In this document: one piece after another, positions 19,948-31,313 of the stretch
Numbering within the stretch: position 1 is the first letter of the stretch
Layout: the number at the start of each line of letters is the position of its first letter
NCBI GenBank assembly: GCA_016794035.1
Contig: JAEUHS010000129.1
Location: 1 to 64,000, forward strand
Length of the DNA stretch: 64,000 nt
Source: Planctomycetota bacterium
Lineage (GTDB): Bacteria; Planctomycetota; UBA1135; UBA2386
Direction: 5' to 3'
Notes under the pieces: model-generated
What the model saw: only the letters and a program-made list of their open reading frames with translations
What the model was told of the DNA's origin: nothing
Databases searched by the model: none
Made by a program: the position numbers and the translations under genes

Positions 19948-22520
19948 GGCGTCCGATTATGCAACGAGCGCAGCCGATCCGCCGCCTCGTTCAGCGCAGA
20001 ACGCGGCCACTCCGGATCGTAGGGGATCGCGTCGCCGACCGACGCCCGCAGCGCCTGGGCGGCGACGCGCCGCAATTCGACGACCGGCGACACGAGACGT
20101 TCGGCCAGCGCCCGCAACGACGCGCCGTCGGTGCGACCGCCGAGCGCGGTCGCCAGGCGCAGCTGGACGGCGATGTCCGTCGACTGCGGCAGGGCCGCCA
20201 GCGCCACGGGCATCGGCAGGTCGCGGCGCCACAACGGCAGCAGTTCGGCGAGGGCATCGCGGGCTGCCAACACGCGCCCGGCCGCCTCGAGCACGAACGG
20301 GTCGGCGAGTTCGCGCAGCGCCTCACCCTCGTCGGTCGACAGCGCCCGGTGCGCCAGCACTTCGACCAGCGCCCGCGCACACGCCGAGCCGAACCGCGCC
20401 CGCAGGGCGACCGCCAGCGGCGCGCCACCGACGCACAGCTCGGCCAGGCGCTCGCGCGCCGGCAGGGTCGCCAGGTCTTCGAGTTCGCCGCCGATGGCAT
20501 TCGGGCGCGGCAACGCCCCGGCGAGGACCGGCGGCAGCGCGTCGCCGAACGTCGGATCGATCGCGTGGGCGCGGCGGATCGCCAGGGACGGATCGACCAG
20601 CGGCTCGCCGTCGGGCGCGGGCAACCCGAGCGCCGCCTGCAGCCAGGCCGACGGCGCGCCGACCGGCAGGAAGCGACTGGCGATCGCCGGTGCGCGCAGC
20701 CGGTCGGCATCGCCGTCACCGAGACCGGCGATCTCGTCGCGGGCGAGCTGCACGTTGATCCGGTGGCCGAGCCAGCGCAGCAGCAACGAGCGCGGATCGA
20801 CCATCGCTTCGATCGGTTCGGCGTGCAGCAGGTCGTGCAGCACGGCCAGCACGTCGCGCCGACCGCGCGCGCCGTCGGCCGGGGGCGGGTCCAGTTCCCC
20901 CACCGCCGCCCGACTCGCGGCAGCGGCGACGGTGCCGTGCATGGCGCGCCGCAGATCGAGCCCGCCGCCGATGTGCGCGGCGTGCGCGATCCAACGGGCA
21001 TCCTCCGGCCAGCGCGACCACGCGGCTTCGGCCGGCCACCGCGGCGGCGCCGCCGCGCTCAGCAGCCAGGCGTCGTCGCCGACTGCCAGCACCGCGTTCC
21101 ACGGGTGCGCGACTGCCGCGGCGCCGAGCAGCGCGCGCAATCGCCCCGCCGGCATCAGGTCGAACGCGAACGCCTGCAGGACCACCCCGTCGCCGGCGAC
21201 CCGGCGCAGTTCGCGCTGCCACTCGACGGTCGCCTGCAGCGCCGCTGCGGCATGCGGCAGCTCCGCGACGACGATCGCCTGCCGCGACGCGGCCGGCATC
21301 GCCGCGAGCGCCTGGCGCCAGGGTCGCACGAACCGGCGCTGGCGCGGATCCCCGGCCGACGCCGCCACCGCCGGCAGCACCGGCCCATCGCCGCGCAACG
21401 CCGTGCGCAGCGCCGCGGGCTCGCTGCGACCGGCCACGACCTCGACCTCGTGCCGGCCGCTGCGCAGCAGCAGGTCCGGCAGCCGGCCGGTGCCCGCGCC
21501 CAGCACCAGCACGCGGTCACCGGGCCGCGCGAACGCCTGCACCAGCGTGCTCGCCAGTTCGGCGCCGCGGTGGTCGGGGCCGGCCCGATCGACGACCTCG
21601 CCGTCGACCATCAGCTGCAGCGTCTGCGTCGCCCGTTGGTAGACAGCCGCCACCGGACCGCTGGTCGCCAGCACCGTCGTGGCCGCGACGGCGGCCGGGC
21701 GCGGGCCCGACGGCGCCCAGTGCGCGCCGGCCGCGGCGAGCGCGACCAGCACGATCGTCGCTGCCACCGGCCCCCCTGCCAGCGGCGCGAGCGAGAGCGC
21801 GACCGCGAGCGCGAACAGCACGCGCGCCGCCGTGGCGCCGTCGACCGCTGTGGCGCTCGGCGCAGCCCACCACAGCAGCAGCAGACACGCCGCCCCCGCC
21901 AGCAGCGCGCGCCGCGGCAGCGGCGGCTGCCGGTGCGTCCGCGGCGCCGCGGGCAACAGGACCAGCAACAGGAACGCCACCGACAGCGCCTGCGCGGCGG
22001 CGGGACCGCCGGCACCGAGCACCAGCGGTCGCAGCAGCGCCGCCGCCACGCCGACGAGCGCGGTGACCACGAGGCCGCCGAGCGCGCGGCCGCGCGCCGT
22101 CGGCGACGCCGCGAACGCCCTCGCCACCAGCAGCGCGGCGGCGCCGGCCTGCAGGCCGATGCGCAGCACATCCTGTCGGCACCAGCCGGCGGCGGCCGCC
22201 GCCAACAGCGCGAGGACGCAGACGACTTCCGCCGCGGCCGCGAGCCGCCGCGCGACCGGCAGCACCGTGCCGAGGCCGAAGCCGCAGACCGCGGCCGCCA
22301 GGATGCCGGGCAACGCCCGTTCCACGCCGAGCGGTCCGCTGCGCCCGAGGGTCGCGGCGGCGTCCAGCACCAGCCAGACGATGGCGGCCACCAGCCACGC
22401 GAACGGCCACCGCGCCGTGCCGTCGAGGGAGTCGAAGGACCGGCCCAGACGCGTCGATGCGGCCACGAACGTGCGCCGGGCACCGGCTGCGGGTTCCTCC
22501 TCGGCGGCCGGCGACACCAT
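19944..22520 (-). CDS. Polytopic membrane protein with spermidine-synthase-like methyltransferase-fold domain
   Basis: The 858-residue protein has about eight or nine transmembrane helices (residues 35-280). A Rossmann domain resembling spermidine synthase follows: VYQRATQTLQLMVDG corresponds to the beta-strand region and VLVLGAGTGRLPDLLL (about 333) to the nucleotide-binding loop. The family's usual GGGDGG reads GAGTGR here, so polyamine synthesis is doubtful. The last 300 residues are helical, HEAT-like. Fused membrane/spermidine-synthase-like proteins are known in planctomycetes, but I cannot name its substrate. The ATG at 22520 is supported by TATCCT ending 7 nt upstream. It is translationally coupled to lpxD. 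Confidence 0.7.
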   Translation of the reverse strand: MVSPAAEEEPAAGARRTFVAASTRLGRSFDSLDGTARWPFAWLVAAIVWLVLDAAATLGRSGPLGVERALPGILAAAVCGFGLGTVLPVARRLAAAAEVVCVLALLAAAAAGWCRQDVLRIGLQAGAAALLVARAFAASPTARGRALGGLVVTALVGVAAALLRPLVLGAGGPAAAQALSVAFLLLVLLPAAPRTHRQPPLPRRALLAGAACLLLLWWAAPSATAVDGATAARVLFALAVALSLAPLAGGPVAATIVLVALAAAGAHWAPSGPRPAAVAATTVLATSGPVAAVYQRATQTLQLMVDGEVVDRAGPDHRGAELASTLVQAFARPGDRVLVLGAGTGRLPDLLLRSGRHEVEVVAGRSEPAALRTALRGDGPVLPAVAASAGDPRQRRFVRPWRQALAAMPAASRQAIVVAELPHAAAALQATVEWQRELRRVAGDGVVLQAFAFDLMPAGRLRALLGAAAVAHPWNAVLAVGDDAWLLSAAAPPRWPAEAAWSRWPEDARWIAHAAHIGGGLDLRRAMHGTVAAAASRAAVGELDPPPADGARGRRDVLAVLHDLLHAEPIEAMVDPRSLLLRWLGHRINVQLARDEIAGLGDGDADRLRAPAIASRFLPVGAPSAWLQAALGLPAPDGEPLVDPSLAIRRAHAIDPTFGDALPPVLAGALPRPNAIGGELEDLATLPARERLAELCVGGAPLAVALRARFGSACARALVEVLAHRALSTDEGEALRELADPFVLEAAGRVLAARDALAELLPLWRRDLPMPVALAALPQSTDIAVQLRLATALGGRTDGASLRALAERLVSPVVELRRVAAQALRASVGDAIPYDPEWPRSALNEAADRLRSLHNRTP

Positions 22521-22527
22521 GCCCAGC

Positions 22528-22533
22528 AGGATA
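22528..22533 (-). promoter_or_regulatory. -10-like box 7 nt before the membrane-protein gene
   Basis: TATCCT on the minus strand ends 7 nt before the ATG at 22520, the same spacing as at several other genes here, which suggests a leaderless message. No -35 matches. It would drive the membrane protein and lpxD. Confidence 0.4.
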
Positions 22534-22708
22534 CCCGGCTCGGCGAGCGGGCCGTGGCTCGCGACCTGGCCGCCCGCGGTGCGAACCGCCTGGCCGGCCG
22601 GTTCGTCCGCCGCCCCCCTGCTGCCCTGCCATGCCGACACGCGCTGCGATCTCCCCGTTGCCAATGGACCCAGAAGCCGAGCTCGCGCTCGCGGTGCTGG
22701 CGCCGCCG

Positions 22709-23179
22709 CTACCGCGCGGAGACCTGCACGTCGGCCAGGGTCTGGACCGCCGCTCGCGCATCGGCACTCTGCAGCAACCGCTCGCGCACGTCGGCGCGCG
22801 ACAGCAACTTGGCGATCTCCGCCAGCGTCTTGATGTGCGCCAGCTTCTTGCTGCGCGGGATGATCAGGCCGATCACGATGCGCGCCGGCGCGCCATCGAG
22901 CGTCTCGAACGGGATTCCCGCCGGACTGAGCCCGAGCACGGCGATCAGGTCGTCGATGCCGTCGATGGCGGCGTGCGGAATCGCGATGCCGTGCTCCATG
23001 CCGGTCGTCATGCTGCGCTCGCGTGCGACCAGGGCCTGCTCGACGGTCGCGACCATGTGCTCCGCATAGCGACCCGCGCGCACCGGCACCCGCGCGATCG
23101 TGGCCAGGACCTCCCACTTGTCGGCGGCCCGCAGGGGCATTTCCACGAGTTCTGGCGTGATCAGGTCGGAGAGCTTCAT
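22709..23179 (-). CDS. PTS EIIA / PtsN-like protein
   Basis: The 156-residue protein is an EIIA domain of the mannitol/fructose-nitrogen class. The phosphorylatable His69 lies in MEHGIAIPHAAI, and the core continues with IVIGLIIPRSKKLAHIKTLA. Such proteins accept phosphate from HPr/NPr and usually regulate rather than transport. No EIIB, EIIC, EI or HPr gene is nearby, which favours a regulatory role. It is 188 nt upstream of the membrane-protein gene on the same strand. The start at 23179 gives the normal N-terminus (MKLSDLITPELV). Confidence 0.88.
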   Translation of the reverse strand: MKLSDLITPELVEMPLRAADKWEVLATIARVPVRAGRYAEHMVATVEQALVARERSMTTGMEHGIAIPHAAIDGIDDLIAVLGLSPAGIPFETLDGAPARIVIGLIIPRSKKLAHIKTLAEIAKLLSRADVRERLLQSADARAAVQTLADVQVSAR

Positions 23180-23380
23180 GGACCGCTGCAGACGCGCGAG
23201 TCACCTCTGGGCGCGTGTCGACGAATGAACCGATGCCGTCGAGGGTGCGCAATCGGAAAGTCGGAAACACGCACTTCCGGCTTCCTTGCATCATGCGCGG
23301 GAAATAAAAACTCTCGCCCGCCGGTCCGAGGCGGTTCCTTCGCTGCTCCGTACCGGACTCGAGAACCCAGACAACAGACG

Positions 23381-25780
23381 ATGGCCGACCCTTGCGCTCG
23401 TGGTGACCTCCACCCCGCCCCATCTGGCAACCCGGATCCATCGCCCACCGCAGCCCGCCGCCGTCGCTGGGCTCACGCGCTGACCACCGCGCTGGCGCTG
23501 TCGAGTGCGCTGGCCGCGGTGCCCCTGCGCGCCCAGGGTGGCACACAGCCCGGGGCGCCCACCGGTCAGGACCCACAGCGGCCGGCGCCGCGCATGGAGA
23601 TCGACGAGGCCACCGACACCATCGCGTTCTCGATGAACGAGAACAACGGCATGCAGCTGGCCGAGTTCGTCAAGTGGGCGCAGGAGGTCACCGGCCGGGC
23701 GTTCACCTTCAACCAGAACGAACTGCAGAGCGCCGGCCAAGGCGCGGGCGAGGTCAGCTTCCTCGGCACGCTGCGCATCAAGCGCGAGCGCTTCAAGGAG
23801 GACTTCTTCTCGTTCTTCCAGACGATGCTCTACATCAAGGGCTTCGCCGTGGTGCCGCGCGGCGAGGGCACGCTGGAGATGCTCGAGATCGTGTCGATGA
23901 GCGGCCCGCGCAACCGCGAGGTCACCAACGGCGCCCGCTACGTCACGCCCGACGAACTGCCGATCTACCGCAACCAGACCGGCGTGCCGATCCTGACCAC
24001 CGTCACGCTGAAGAACATCAACGCGACGATCGCCACCAACGCGCTGCGGCCGTTCTTCGCCAGCACCGGCTCGCCCACCGGCGGCGGCGGCCCGACGCTC
24101 GGCAACGTCGGCAACAACACGGCGATGCTGATCCAGGGCTTCGGCCCGCAGGTCTACGCGGCCGTCAAGCTGCTCGAACTGGTCGACGTGCCGATCGAGG
24201 CGCCGAACCTGGTCGTGCAGGTCGTCGTGCTCGAGGAGCAGGCGCCCGAGGAGATCGAGCCGATCCTGACCGAGGTGCTCGAGAGCCGCAGCCGCATCCG
24301 CCAGCAGGTGCTGCAGGAACAGGGCGCGGCCCAGGGTGGCGCACCGGGTTCCTCGGGGCAGCCGCAGCTCAAGGTCGTCGTGCACAGCTCGCAGAAGGCG
24401 CTGGTGCTCAGCGGCACGCAGGAGCAGGTGCGCGAGGCGCTCGACCTGGTCGCGCGGCTCGACGTGCCGGGCCAGCCGATCGACGGCGACGCCAGCGTGA
24501 TCCACCTGAAGAACGTGCTCGCCGAGGACCTGCGCACGACGCTGAACACGTTCATGCAGGAGGACAACCAGGCCGAGACCGCGGCCGCGGCACCGACCGG
24601 GGCCGGCGCCTCCGCGGCCCGGCGCACCCGCAAGACGGTGATCCAGGCGCACAAGGAGAGCAACAGCCTGCTGGTGTCGGCGGCCGGCACCAAGTGGCAG
24701 CAGATCCAGGCGCTGATCGACAAGCTCGACCGCCGCCAGCCACAGGTGCTGATCGAAGCCGCGCTGGTCGAACTGACGACCGGCGACCTCGACCGCTTCG
24801 GTGTCGAACTCGGCCTGCTCGACATCAAGAACAACGGCGACTTCACGCGCGGCTTCGGCTTCTCCAGCTTCGGCCAGTCGTCGTTCACCGACACCAACGA
24901 CGACGGCCTGCCCGACACGCGGCTGCCGGACTTCGACAACCCGCTGCAGGGCCTGACCGGCGGCATCATCAGCGGCAACGACTTCGCCGTGCCGCTGCTG
25001 CTCAACGCGCTGTCGACCGACGACCGCGCCAACATCCTGTCGCTGCCGAGCGTGCTCGTGAACAACAACGAGACCGCGATCGTCAAGACCGAGGAAGAGC
25101 GACCGACGACGACGCAGAACCAGGGCACCGCGACGACGTCGAGCGGCGTCGGCCAGCCCCGCCAGGCCGGCATCACGCTCGAGATCTCGCCGACGATCTC
25201 GCCGAACAACTACCTGCGGCTGAACATCAGCCTCGAGGTCAGCCGGTTCGTCGGTGCGTTCGACCCGAACTCGGTGACCGGTGGCGGCGTCACGCTGCGC
25301 CGGACGATCAAGACCCAGGTCACCATGCCGAGCGACGCGACGATGGTGCTCGGCGGCGTGATCGAGGACTCGGAATCGCACAGCGACGGCGGCATCCCGC
25401 TGCTGAAGGACATCCCGCTGCTCGGCATCCTGTTCCGCAAGAGCGAGGACAGCACCAACAAGACCAACCTGTACTTCTTCGTCACGCCGACGATCCTCGA
25501 CGAGGACGACTTCCAGGACCTGTGGCACCTGAGCCTGCAGAAGAAGCTCGAGGCCCAGGACTACATCGGCGAACGCCGCCTGCGGCTGATCGACCACCGC
25601 TGGGACGGCACCGCCAATCAGGCGCGCCGGCTCGAGGACACCGGCACCACGGTCGAGGACCTCGACGCGCAGGGTGAATACGAGATGCCGACCTACCGCC
25701 GCACGCCGCAGGACCAGCGTCCCGCCGCGGGCAAGTCCTCCGGCCCGAACGCGCCGACCGACGGAGCCGACCGCCGATGA
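23381..25780 (+). CDS. gspD: Type II secretion system secretin (GspD/PilQ family)
   Basis: The 799-residue outer-membrane secretin has a signal peptide with a positively charged start (ARRRRWAHALTTALALSSAL). N-domains follow (about 90-430; VTLKNINATIATNALRPFF and VIHLKNVLAEDLRTTLNTF are typical N1/N2 pieces). The C-terminal secretin domain (about 455-715) has LPSVLVNNNETAIVKTEEE and LGGVIEDSESHSDGGIPLL. An insert near residues 503-511 reads DTNDDGLPD, a calcium-loop-like motif. The tail is polar. The ATG at 23381 precedes the signal peptide. It overlaps gspE by 4 nt. Confidence 0.9.
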   Translation: MADPCARGDLHPAPSGNPDPSPTAARRRRWAHALTTALALSSALAAVPLRAQGGTQPGAPTGQDPQRPAPRMEIDEATDTIAFSMNENNGMQLAEFVKWAQEVTGRAFTFNQNELQSAGQGAGEVSFLGTLRIKRERFKEDFFSFFQTMLYIKGFAVVPRGEGTLEMLEIVSMSGPRNREVTNGARYVTPDELPIYRNQTGVPILTTVTLKNINATIATNALRPFFASTGSPTGGGGPTLGNVGNNTAMLIQGFGPQVYAAVKLLELVDVPIEAPNLVVQVVVLEEQAPEEIEPILTEVLESRSRIRQQVLQEQGAAQGGAPGSSGQPQLKVVVHSSQKALVLSGTQEQVREALDLVARLDVPGQPIDGDASVIHLKNVLAEDLRTTLNTFMQEDNQAETAAAAPTGAGASAARRTRKTVIQAHKESNSLLVSAAGTKWQQIQALIDKLDRRQPQVLIEAALVELTTGDLDRFGVELGLLDIKNNGDFTRGFGFSSFGQSSFTDTNDDGLPDTRLPDFDNPLQGLTGGIISGNDFAVPLLLNALSTDDRANILSLPSVLVNNNETAIVKTEEERPTTTQNQGTATTSSGVGQPRQAGITLEISPTISPNNYLRLNISLEVSRFVGAFDPNSVTGGGVTLRRTIKTQVTMPSDATMVLGGVIEDSESHSDGGIPLLKDIPLLGILFRKSEDSTNKTNLYFFVTPTILDEDDFQDLWHLSLQKKLEAQDYIGERRLRLIDHRWDGTANQARRLEDTGTTVEDLDAQGEYEMPTYRRTPQDQRPAAGKSSGPNAPTDGADRR

Positions 25781-27510
25781 CCGACGCGATCACACCGACG
25801 GTGGTCCAGGACCGGATCCGCGAGGGCCTGCTGCGCAAGGCGGGCCTGACCGCGGCCCAGATCGACGACGCGCTGCGCACCGAGCGGGAGACCGGCCAAC
25901 AACTCGACCAGGTCCTGGTCAGCAAGAACATGCTGCCGGAGCAGAAGTGCCTGCAGTTCTTCGGCGACCTGCTCGGACTCGAGTTCCGTCCGAGCCTCGA
26001 AGGCGTCGGTGTACCCGGCGTGTTCATCCACCAGATCCCGGTGCAGTTCGCGCGCACGCACGGCCTGATCGCGGTCGAAGACACCGGCACGGTGCTGCGC
26101 GTCGCCACGCACCGGCCGCTCGAAGTGCAGCCGATGGACGATCTGGCGACGCTGCTCGGGCGCGAGATCGAGGCGGTGCTGGCGCCGCGCGGCGAGGTCG
26201 CCAACCTGATCAACCGTGCCTACCGGCACAAGGCGGACGGCGTCGACGAGGCGCTGCAGGACGTCAAGGACACCGACATCGTCAGCATCGCCGAGAACAT
26301 CCAGGAGTCGGAGGACCTCCTCGATGCCAACAAGGCGCCGGTCATCAAGCTGGTCAACATGCTGCTGTTCCAGGCCCTGAAGCTCCGGGCCTCGGACATC
26401 CACCTGCAGCCGTACGCCGATCGCCTGCAGGTGCGCATGCGCATCGACGGCGTGCTCTACGACATGGAGTCGGTGCCCAAGCGCGCGCAGGAGGCGATCA
26501 TCTCGCGCGTCAAGGTCATGGGGAAGATGGACATCGCCGAGCGCCGCATGCCGCAGGACGGCCGCGCCTCGATCCGCGTCGGCGACGGCGACGTCGACGT
26601 GCGCATCAGCACCGTTCCCGTGGCGGGCGGCGAACGCGTCGTGTTCCGCATCCTCGACAAGACGACCAAGATCTACTCGCTCGACCAGATCGGCCTGACC
26701 GAGGAGAGCCAGCGCACGATCAACCGCTACATCAACTACAGCCACGGCGTGATCTTCGTCACCGGTCCCACCGGCTCGGGCAAGACGACGACGCTGTACG
26801 CCTGCCTCGACGCGATCAACGCACCGGGCCTCAACATCCTGACGATCGAGGATCCGGTCGAGTACAACCTGGACGGCATCAGCCAGGTGCAGGTCAACAC
26901 CAAGAAGGGCCTGACGTTCGCCGCCGGCCTGCGGTCGTTCCTGCGTCAGGATCCGGACGTGATGATGGTCGGCGAGGTACGCGACAACGAGACCGCCGAC
27001 ATCGCGATCCGCGCGGCGCTGACGGGCCACCTGGTGTTCTCGACCGTGCACACCAACGACTCGGCGTCGACCGTCACCCGTCTGATCGACATCGGCGTCG
27101 AGCCCTACCTGGTTTCGTCGTCGCTGCTGCTGGTGATCGCCCAGCGCCTGCTGCGCACGGTGTGCCCCAACTGCCGCGAACCGGTGACACCCAACCAGCA
27201 GCAGCGCTACTTCCTCGAGGACCTGAAGCTGACGCCGGACCAGTTCCCCGACGGCAAGCTGATGATCGGCCGCGGCTGCGACGAGTGCTTCCGCTCCGGT
27301 TTCGCCGGCCGAACGGCGATCTACGAGATCATGCCGATCGACACCCAGATCCAGGAGCAGATCGTCAACAAGGCGACCGCCAGCCAGATCAAGCGCGGCG
27401 CCCTCGAGCGCGGCCTGCTGACCCTGCGCATGGACGGCGTCACCAAGCTGTTGCAGGGCCAGACCACGCCCGAGGAAGTGCTGCGCGTCACCCAACTCGA
27501 CATCGTCTGA
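25777..27510 (+). CDS. gspE: Type II secretion / type IV pilus assembly ATPase (GspE/PilB)
   Basis: This cytoplasmic hexameric ATPase powers pseudopilus or pilus assembly. The 577-residue protein has an N-terminal MshEN-type domain (about 8-150), Walker A GPTGSGKT at 330-337, the Asp box (LNILTIEDPVEYNLDGISQV), Walker B (RQDPDVMMVGEVRD) and the His box (TGHLVFSTVHTND). A zinc site is formed by Cys463, Cys466, Cys501 and Cys504. It overlaps gspD by 4 nt and precedes gspF by 15 nt. The zinc site is shared by GspE and PilB, so the system type stays open. Confidence 0.93.
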   Translation: MTDAITPTVVQDRIREGLLRKAGLTAAQIDDALRTERETGQQLDQVLVSKNMLPEQKCLQFFGDLLGLEFRPSLEGVGVPGVFIHQIPVQFARTHGLIAVEDTGTVLRVATHRPLEVQPMDDLATLLGREIEAVLAPRGEVANLINRAYRHKADGVDEALQDVKDTDIVSIAENIQESEDLLDANKAPVIKLVNMLLFQALKLRASDIHLQPYADRLQVRMRIDGVLYDMESVPKRAQEAIISRVKVMGKMDIAERRMPQDGRASIRVGDGDVDVRISTVPVAGGERVVFRILDKTTKIYSLDQIGLTEESQRTINRYINYSHGVIFVTGPTGSGKTTTLYACLDAINAPGLNILTIEDPVEYNLDGISQVQVNTKKGLTFAAGLRSFLRQDPDVMMVGEVRDNETADIAIRAALTGHLVFSTVHTNDSASTVTRLIDIGVEPYLVSSSLLLVIAQRLLRTVCPNCREPVTPNQQQRYFLEDLKLTPDQFPDGKLMIGRGCDECFRSGFAGRTAIYEIMPIDTQIQEQIVNKATASQIKRGALERGLLTLRMDGVTKLLQGQTTPEEVLRVTQLDIV

Positions 27511-27525
27511 GCGAATCGGAGCAGC

Positions 27526-28749
27526 ATGCCGATCTTCGAATACAAGGCGATCGACGGCGACAGCAAGCAGAAGCGCGGCATCATCGACGCCGACACGTCG
27601 CGCGACGCGCGGCTGAAGCTGAAGCGCGAGCGCCTGTTCGTCACCGACATCCGCGAGGCCAAGGGCAAGAAGACCGGCGGCGTGCGGATCCGGGGCGTCA
27701 CCGGCGTCGACTTCCCGAACAAGCAGCGCACCGAGCAGGTGGCCGCGGTGACACGACAGCTGGCCGCGCTGCTGCAGGCCGGCATCCCGCTGGCCGAAGG
27801 CCTGCGCATGATCATCGAGCAGGCGCCGGACAAGAAGATCGAGAGCGCCTTCCGCGACATCCGCGAGAAGGTGACGCAGGGCGTGCCGTTCGGCGACGCG
27901 GTGCTGCAGCACCCGGCCTACTTCACCGACCTGTACTCCAACATGGTGAAGGCGGGCGAGTCGTCCGGCGCGCTCGACAAGGTGCTGGTCCGCCTGGCCG
28001 GCTTCCTGCAGGCGCAGACCCGGCTCAAGAACAAGGTCGGGGCCGCGCTGATCTACCCGACCATCATGATGGTCGTCGGCGCGATCGTCGTCGCCGTGCT
28101 GATGACGTTCGTCGTCCCGCGCGTCACGCAGCTGATCAAGGGGCGCGGTCAGGAGCTGCCGCTGCCGACCTACATCCTGATCACCTGCTCCGACTTCCTG
28201 GTCGACTACTGGCTGCTGGTACTGGTCGGCGCGCTGCTCGCCGTGATCGGCTTCCAGCTGTTCATCCACAGCGACCGCGGCAGCCTGCTGTTCGACCGGT
28301 TCAAGCTGCGCGTGCCGGTGTTCGGCGACCTGATGCGCAAGCAGTCGATGGCGCGCTTCTCGATCACCCTGGCGACGCTGCTGCGCTCCGGCGTGCCCGC
28401 GCTGCAGGCGATCCAGGTGACCAAGAGCGTGCTCGACAACAAGGTGCTGCAGAACGCGTTGCAGGAGGTGCAGGACCGCGTCGTCGAGGGCACCGACATC
28501 GCCACGCCGATGAAGATGTCGGGCGCGTTCCCCCCCACGGTCAGCTACATGGTCGGCGTCGGCGAACAGGCCGGCAACCTCGAGGAGATGCTCGAACGCA
28601 TCGCCGGCACCTACGACGAGGAGGTCGACCTCGCGACGCAGAAGCTGACGTCGGTGATCGAGCCGCTGATCATCGTGCTGCTCGCCGTGATCGTCGCCGG
28701 CATCGTCGTCGCGATCGTGATGCCGCTGCTGCAGCTGCAAAGAGCGTGA
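27526..28749 (+). CDS. gspF: Type II secretion inner-membrane platform protein (GspF/PilC)
   Basis: The 407-residue platform protein has the usual two cytoplasmic helical domains (QVAAVTRQLAALLQAGIPLA and MARFSITLATLLRSGVPAL) and three transmembrane segments, the last at the C-terminus (IIVLLAVIVAGIVVAIVMPL). The N-terminus MPIFEYKAIDGDSKQKRG is typical. The operon ends here: no pseudopilin, GspC, GspL or GspM gene follows, so these must lie elsewhere. Confidence 0.93.
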   Translation: MPIFEYKAIDGDSKQKRGIIDADTSRDARLKLKRERLFVTDIREAKGKKTGGVRIRGVTGVDFPNKQRTEQVAAVTRQLAALLQAGIPLAEGLRMIIEQAPDKKIESAFRDIREKVTQGVPFGDAVLQHPAYFTDLYSNMVKAGESSGALDKVLVRLAGFLQAQTRLKNKVGAALIYPTIMMVVGAIVVAVLMTFVVPRVTQLIKGRGQELPLPTYILITCSDFLVDYWLLVLVGALLAVIGFQLFIHSDRGSLLFDRFKLRVPVFGDLMRKQSMARFSITLATLLRSGVPALQAIQVTKSVLDNKVLQNALQEVQDRVVEGTDIATPMKMSGAFPPTVSYMVGVGEQAGNLEEMLERIAGTYDEEVDLATQKLTSVIEPLIIVLLAVIVAGIVVAIVMPLLQLQRA

Positions 28750-28776
28750 ACCGCTCCTCGCAGCTGCGATCCCCGC

Positions 28777-28877
28777 CGCGCCGCGGCGTGCCGGCGCCCG
28801 GTGCGTCGTTCGCCCGCAGCAGGCTTCGCCGAGCCGCGGCGGCATCACCATGCAGGGAGCCTGCTGCGCAGGCTCAC
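28777..28877. repeat. 101-bp direct repeat, copy 1
   Basis: This copy is matched by 28900-29000 at an offset of 123 bp. Only four clustered positions differ (CATC versus TGCG after GCCGCGGCGG). Each copy ends with the hairpin GAGCCTG-CTGCG-CAGGCTC (7-bp stem). The two copies are separated by 22 bp containing a second palindrome (GCTGCCGC-TT-GCGGCAGC). No open frame runs through it sensibly. It could act as terminator material between gspF and glnN or be a dispersed repeat family. Confidence 0.85.
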
Positions 28878-28899
28878 CCCCCGCTGCCGCTTGCGGCAG

Positions 28900-28996
28900 C
28901 GCGCCGCGGCGTGCCGGCGCCCGGTGCGTCGTTCGCCCGCAGCAGGCTTCGCCGAGCCGCGGCGGTGCGACCATGCAGGGAGCCTGCTGCGCAGGC

Positions 28997-29000
<4 letters not shown>
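28900..29000. repeat. 101-bp direct repeat, copy 2 (contains the glnN stop codon)
   Basis: This is the second copy of the repeat at 28777-28877. Its last bases on the plus strand (GGCTCAC) supply the TGA stop codon of glnN (28997-28999) on the minus strand. The hairpin GAGCCTG-CTGCG-CAGGCTC therefore begins at the glnN stop. Confidence 0.85.
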
Positions 29001-31177
<2,177 letters not shown>

Positions 31178-31279
31178 GGAACGACCTCCCTGGAATGGAT
31201 GTGGCCGGCGACGACGAATCGCGGGCATGCGACGCGCTCACACTAGCGAGCGTGCGCCGCGAAAGCACGCGAGCCGAGG

Positions 31280-31307
31280 TTGCGACCGGCGCGATGCGGC
31301 GTAGCTT
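31280..31307 (+). promoter_or_regulatory. Promoter before the lipoprotein/AsmA-like pair
   Basis: TTGCGA (31280-31285) lies 16 nt before TAGCTT (31302-31307), which ends 6 nt before the GTG start codon. The predicted message is leaderless. Confidence 0.4.
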
Positions 31308-31313
31308 GTCCGC

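Noticed and set aside
23255..23295. Possible sigma-54 (-24/-12) promoter before gspD
   Set aside because: GG and GC are only 7 nt apart rather than the required 10.
23286..23313. Housekeeping promoter TTGCAT with AT-rich GAAATAAAAACT before gspD
   Set aside because: TTGCAT to TAAAAA leaves only 13 nt, and the 16-nt alternative hexamer AAAACT is weak, so I did not list it.
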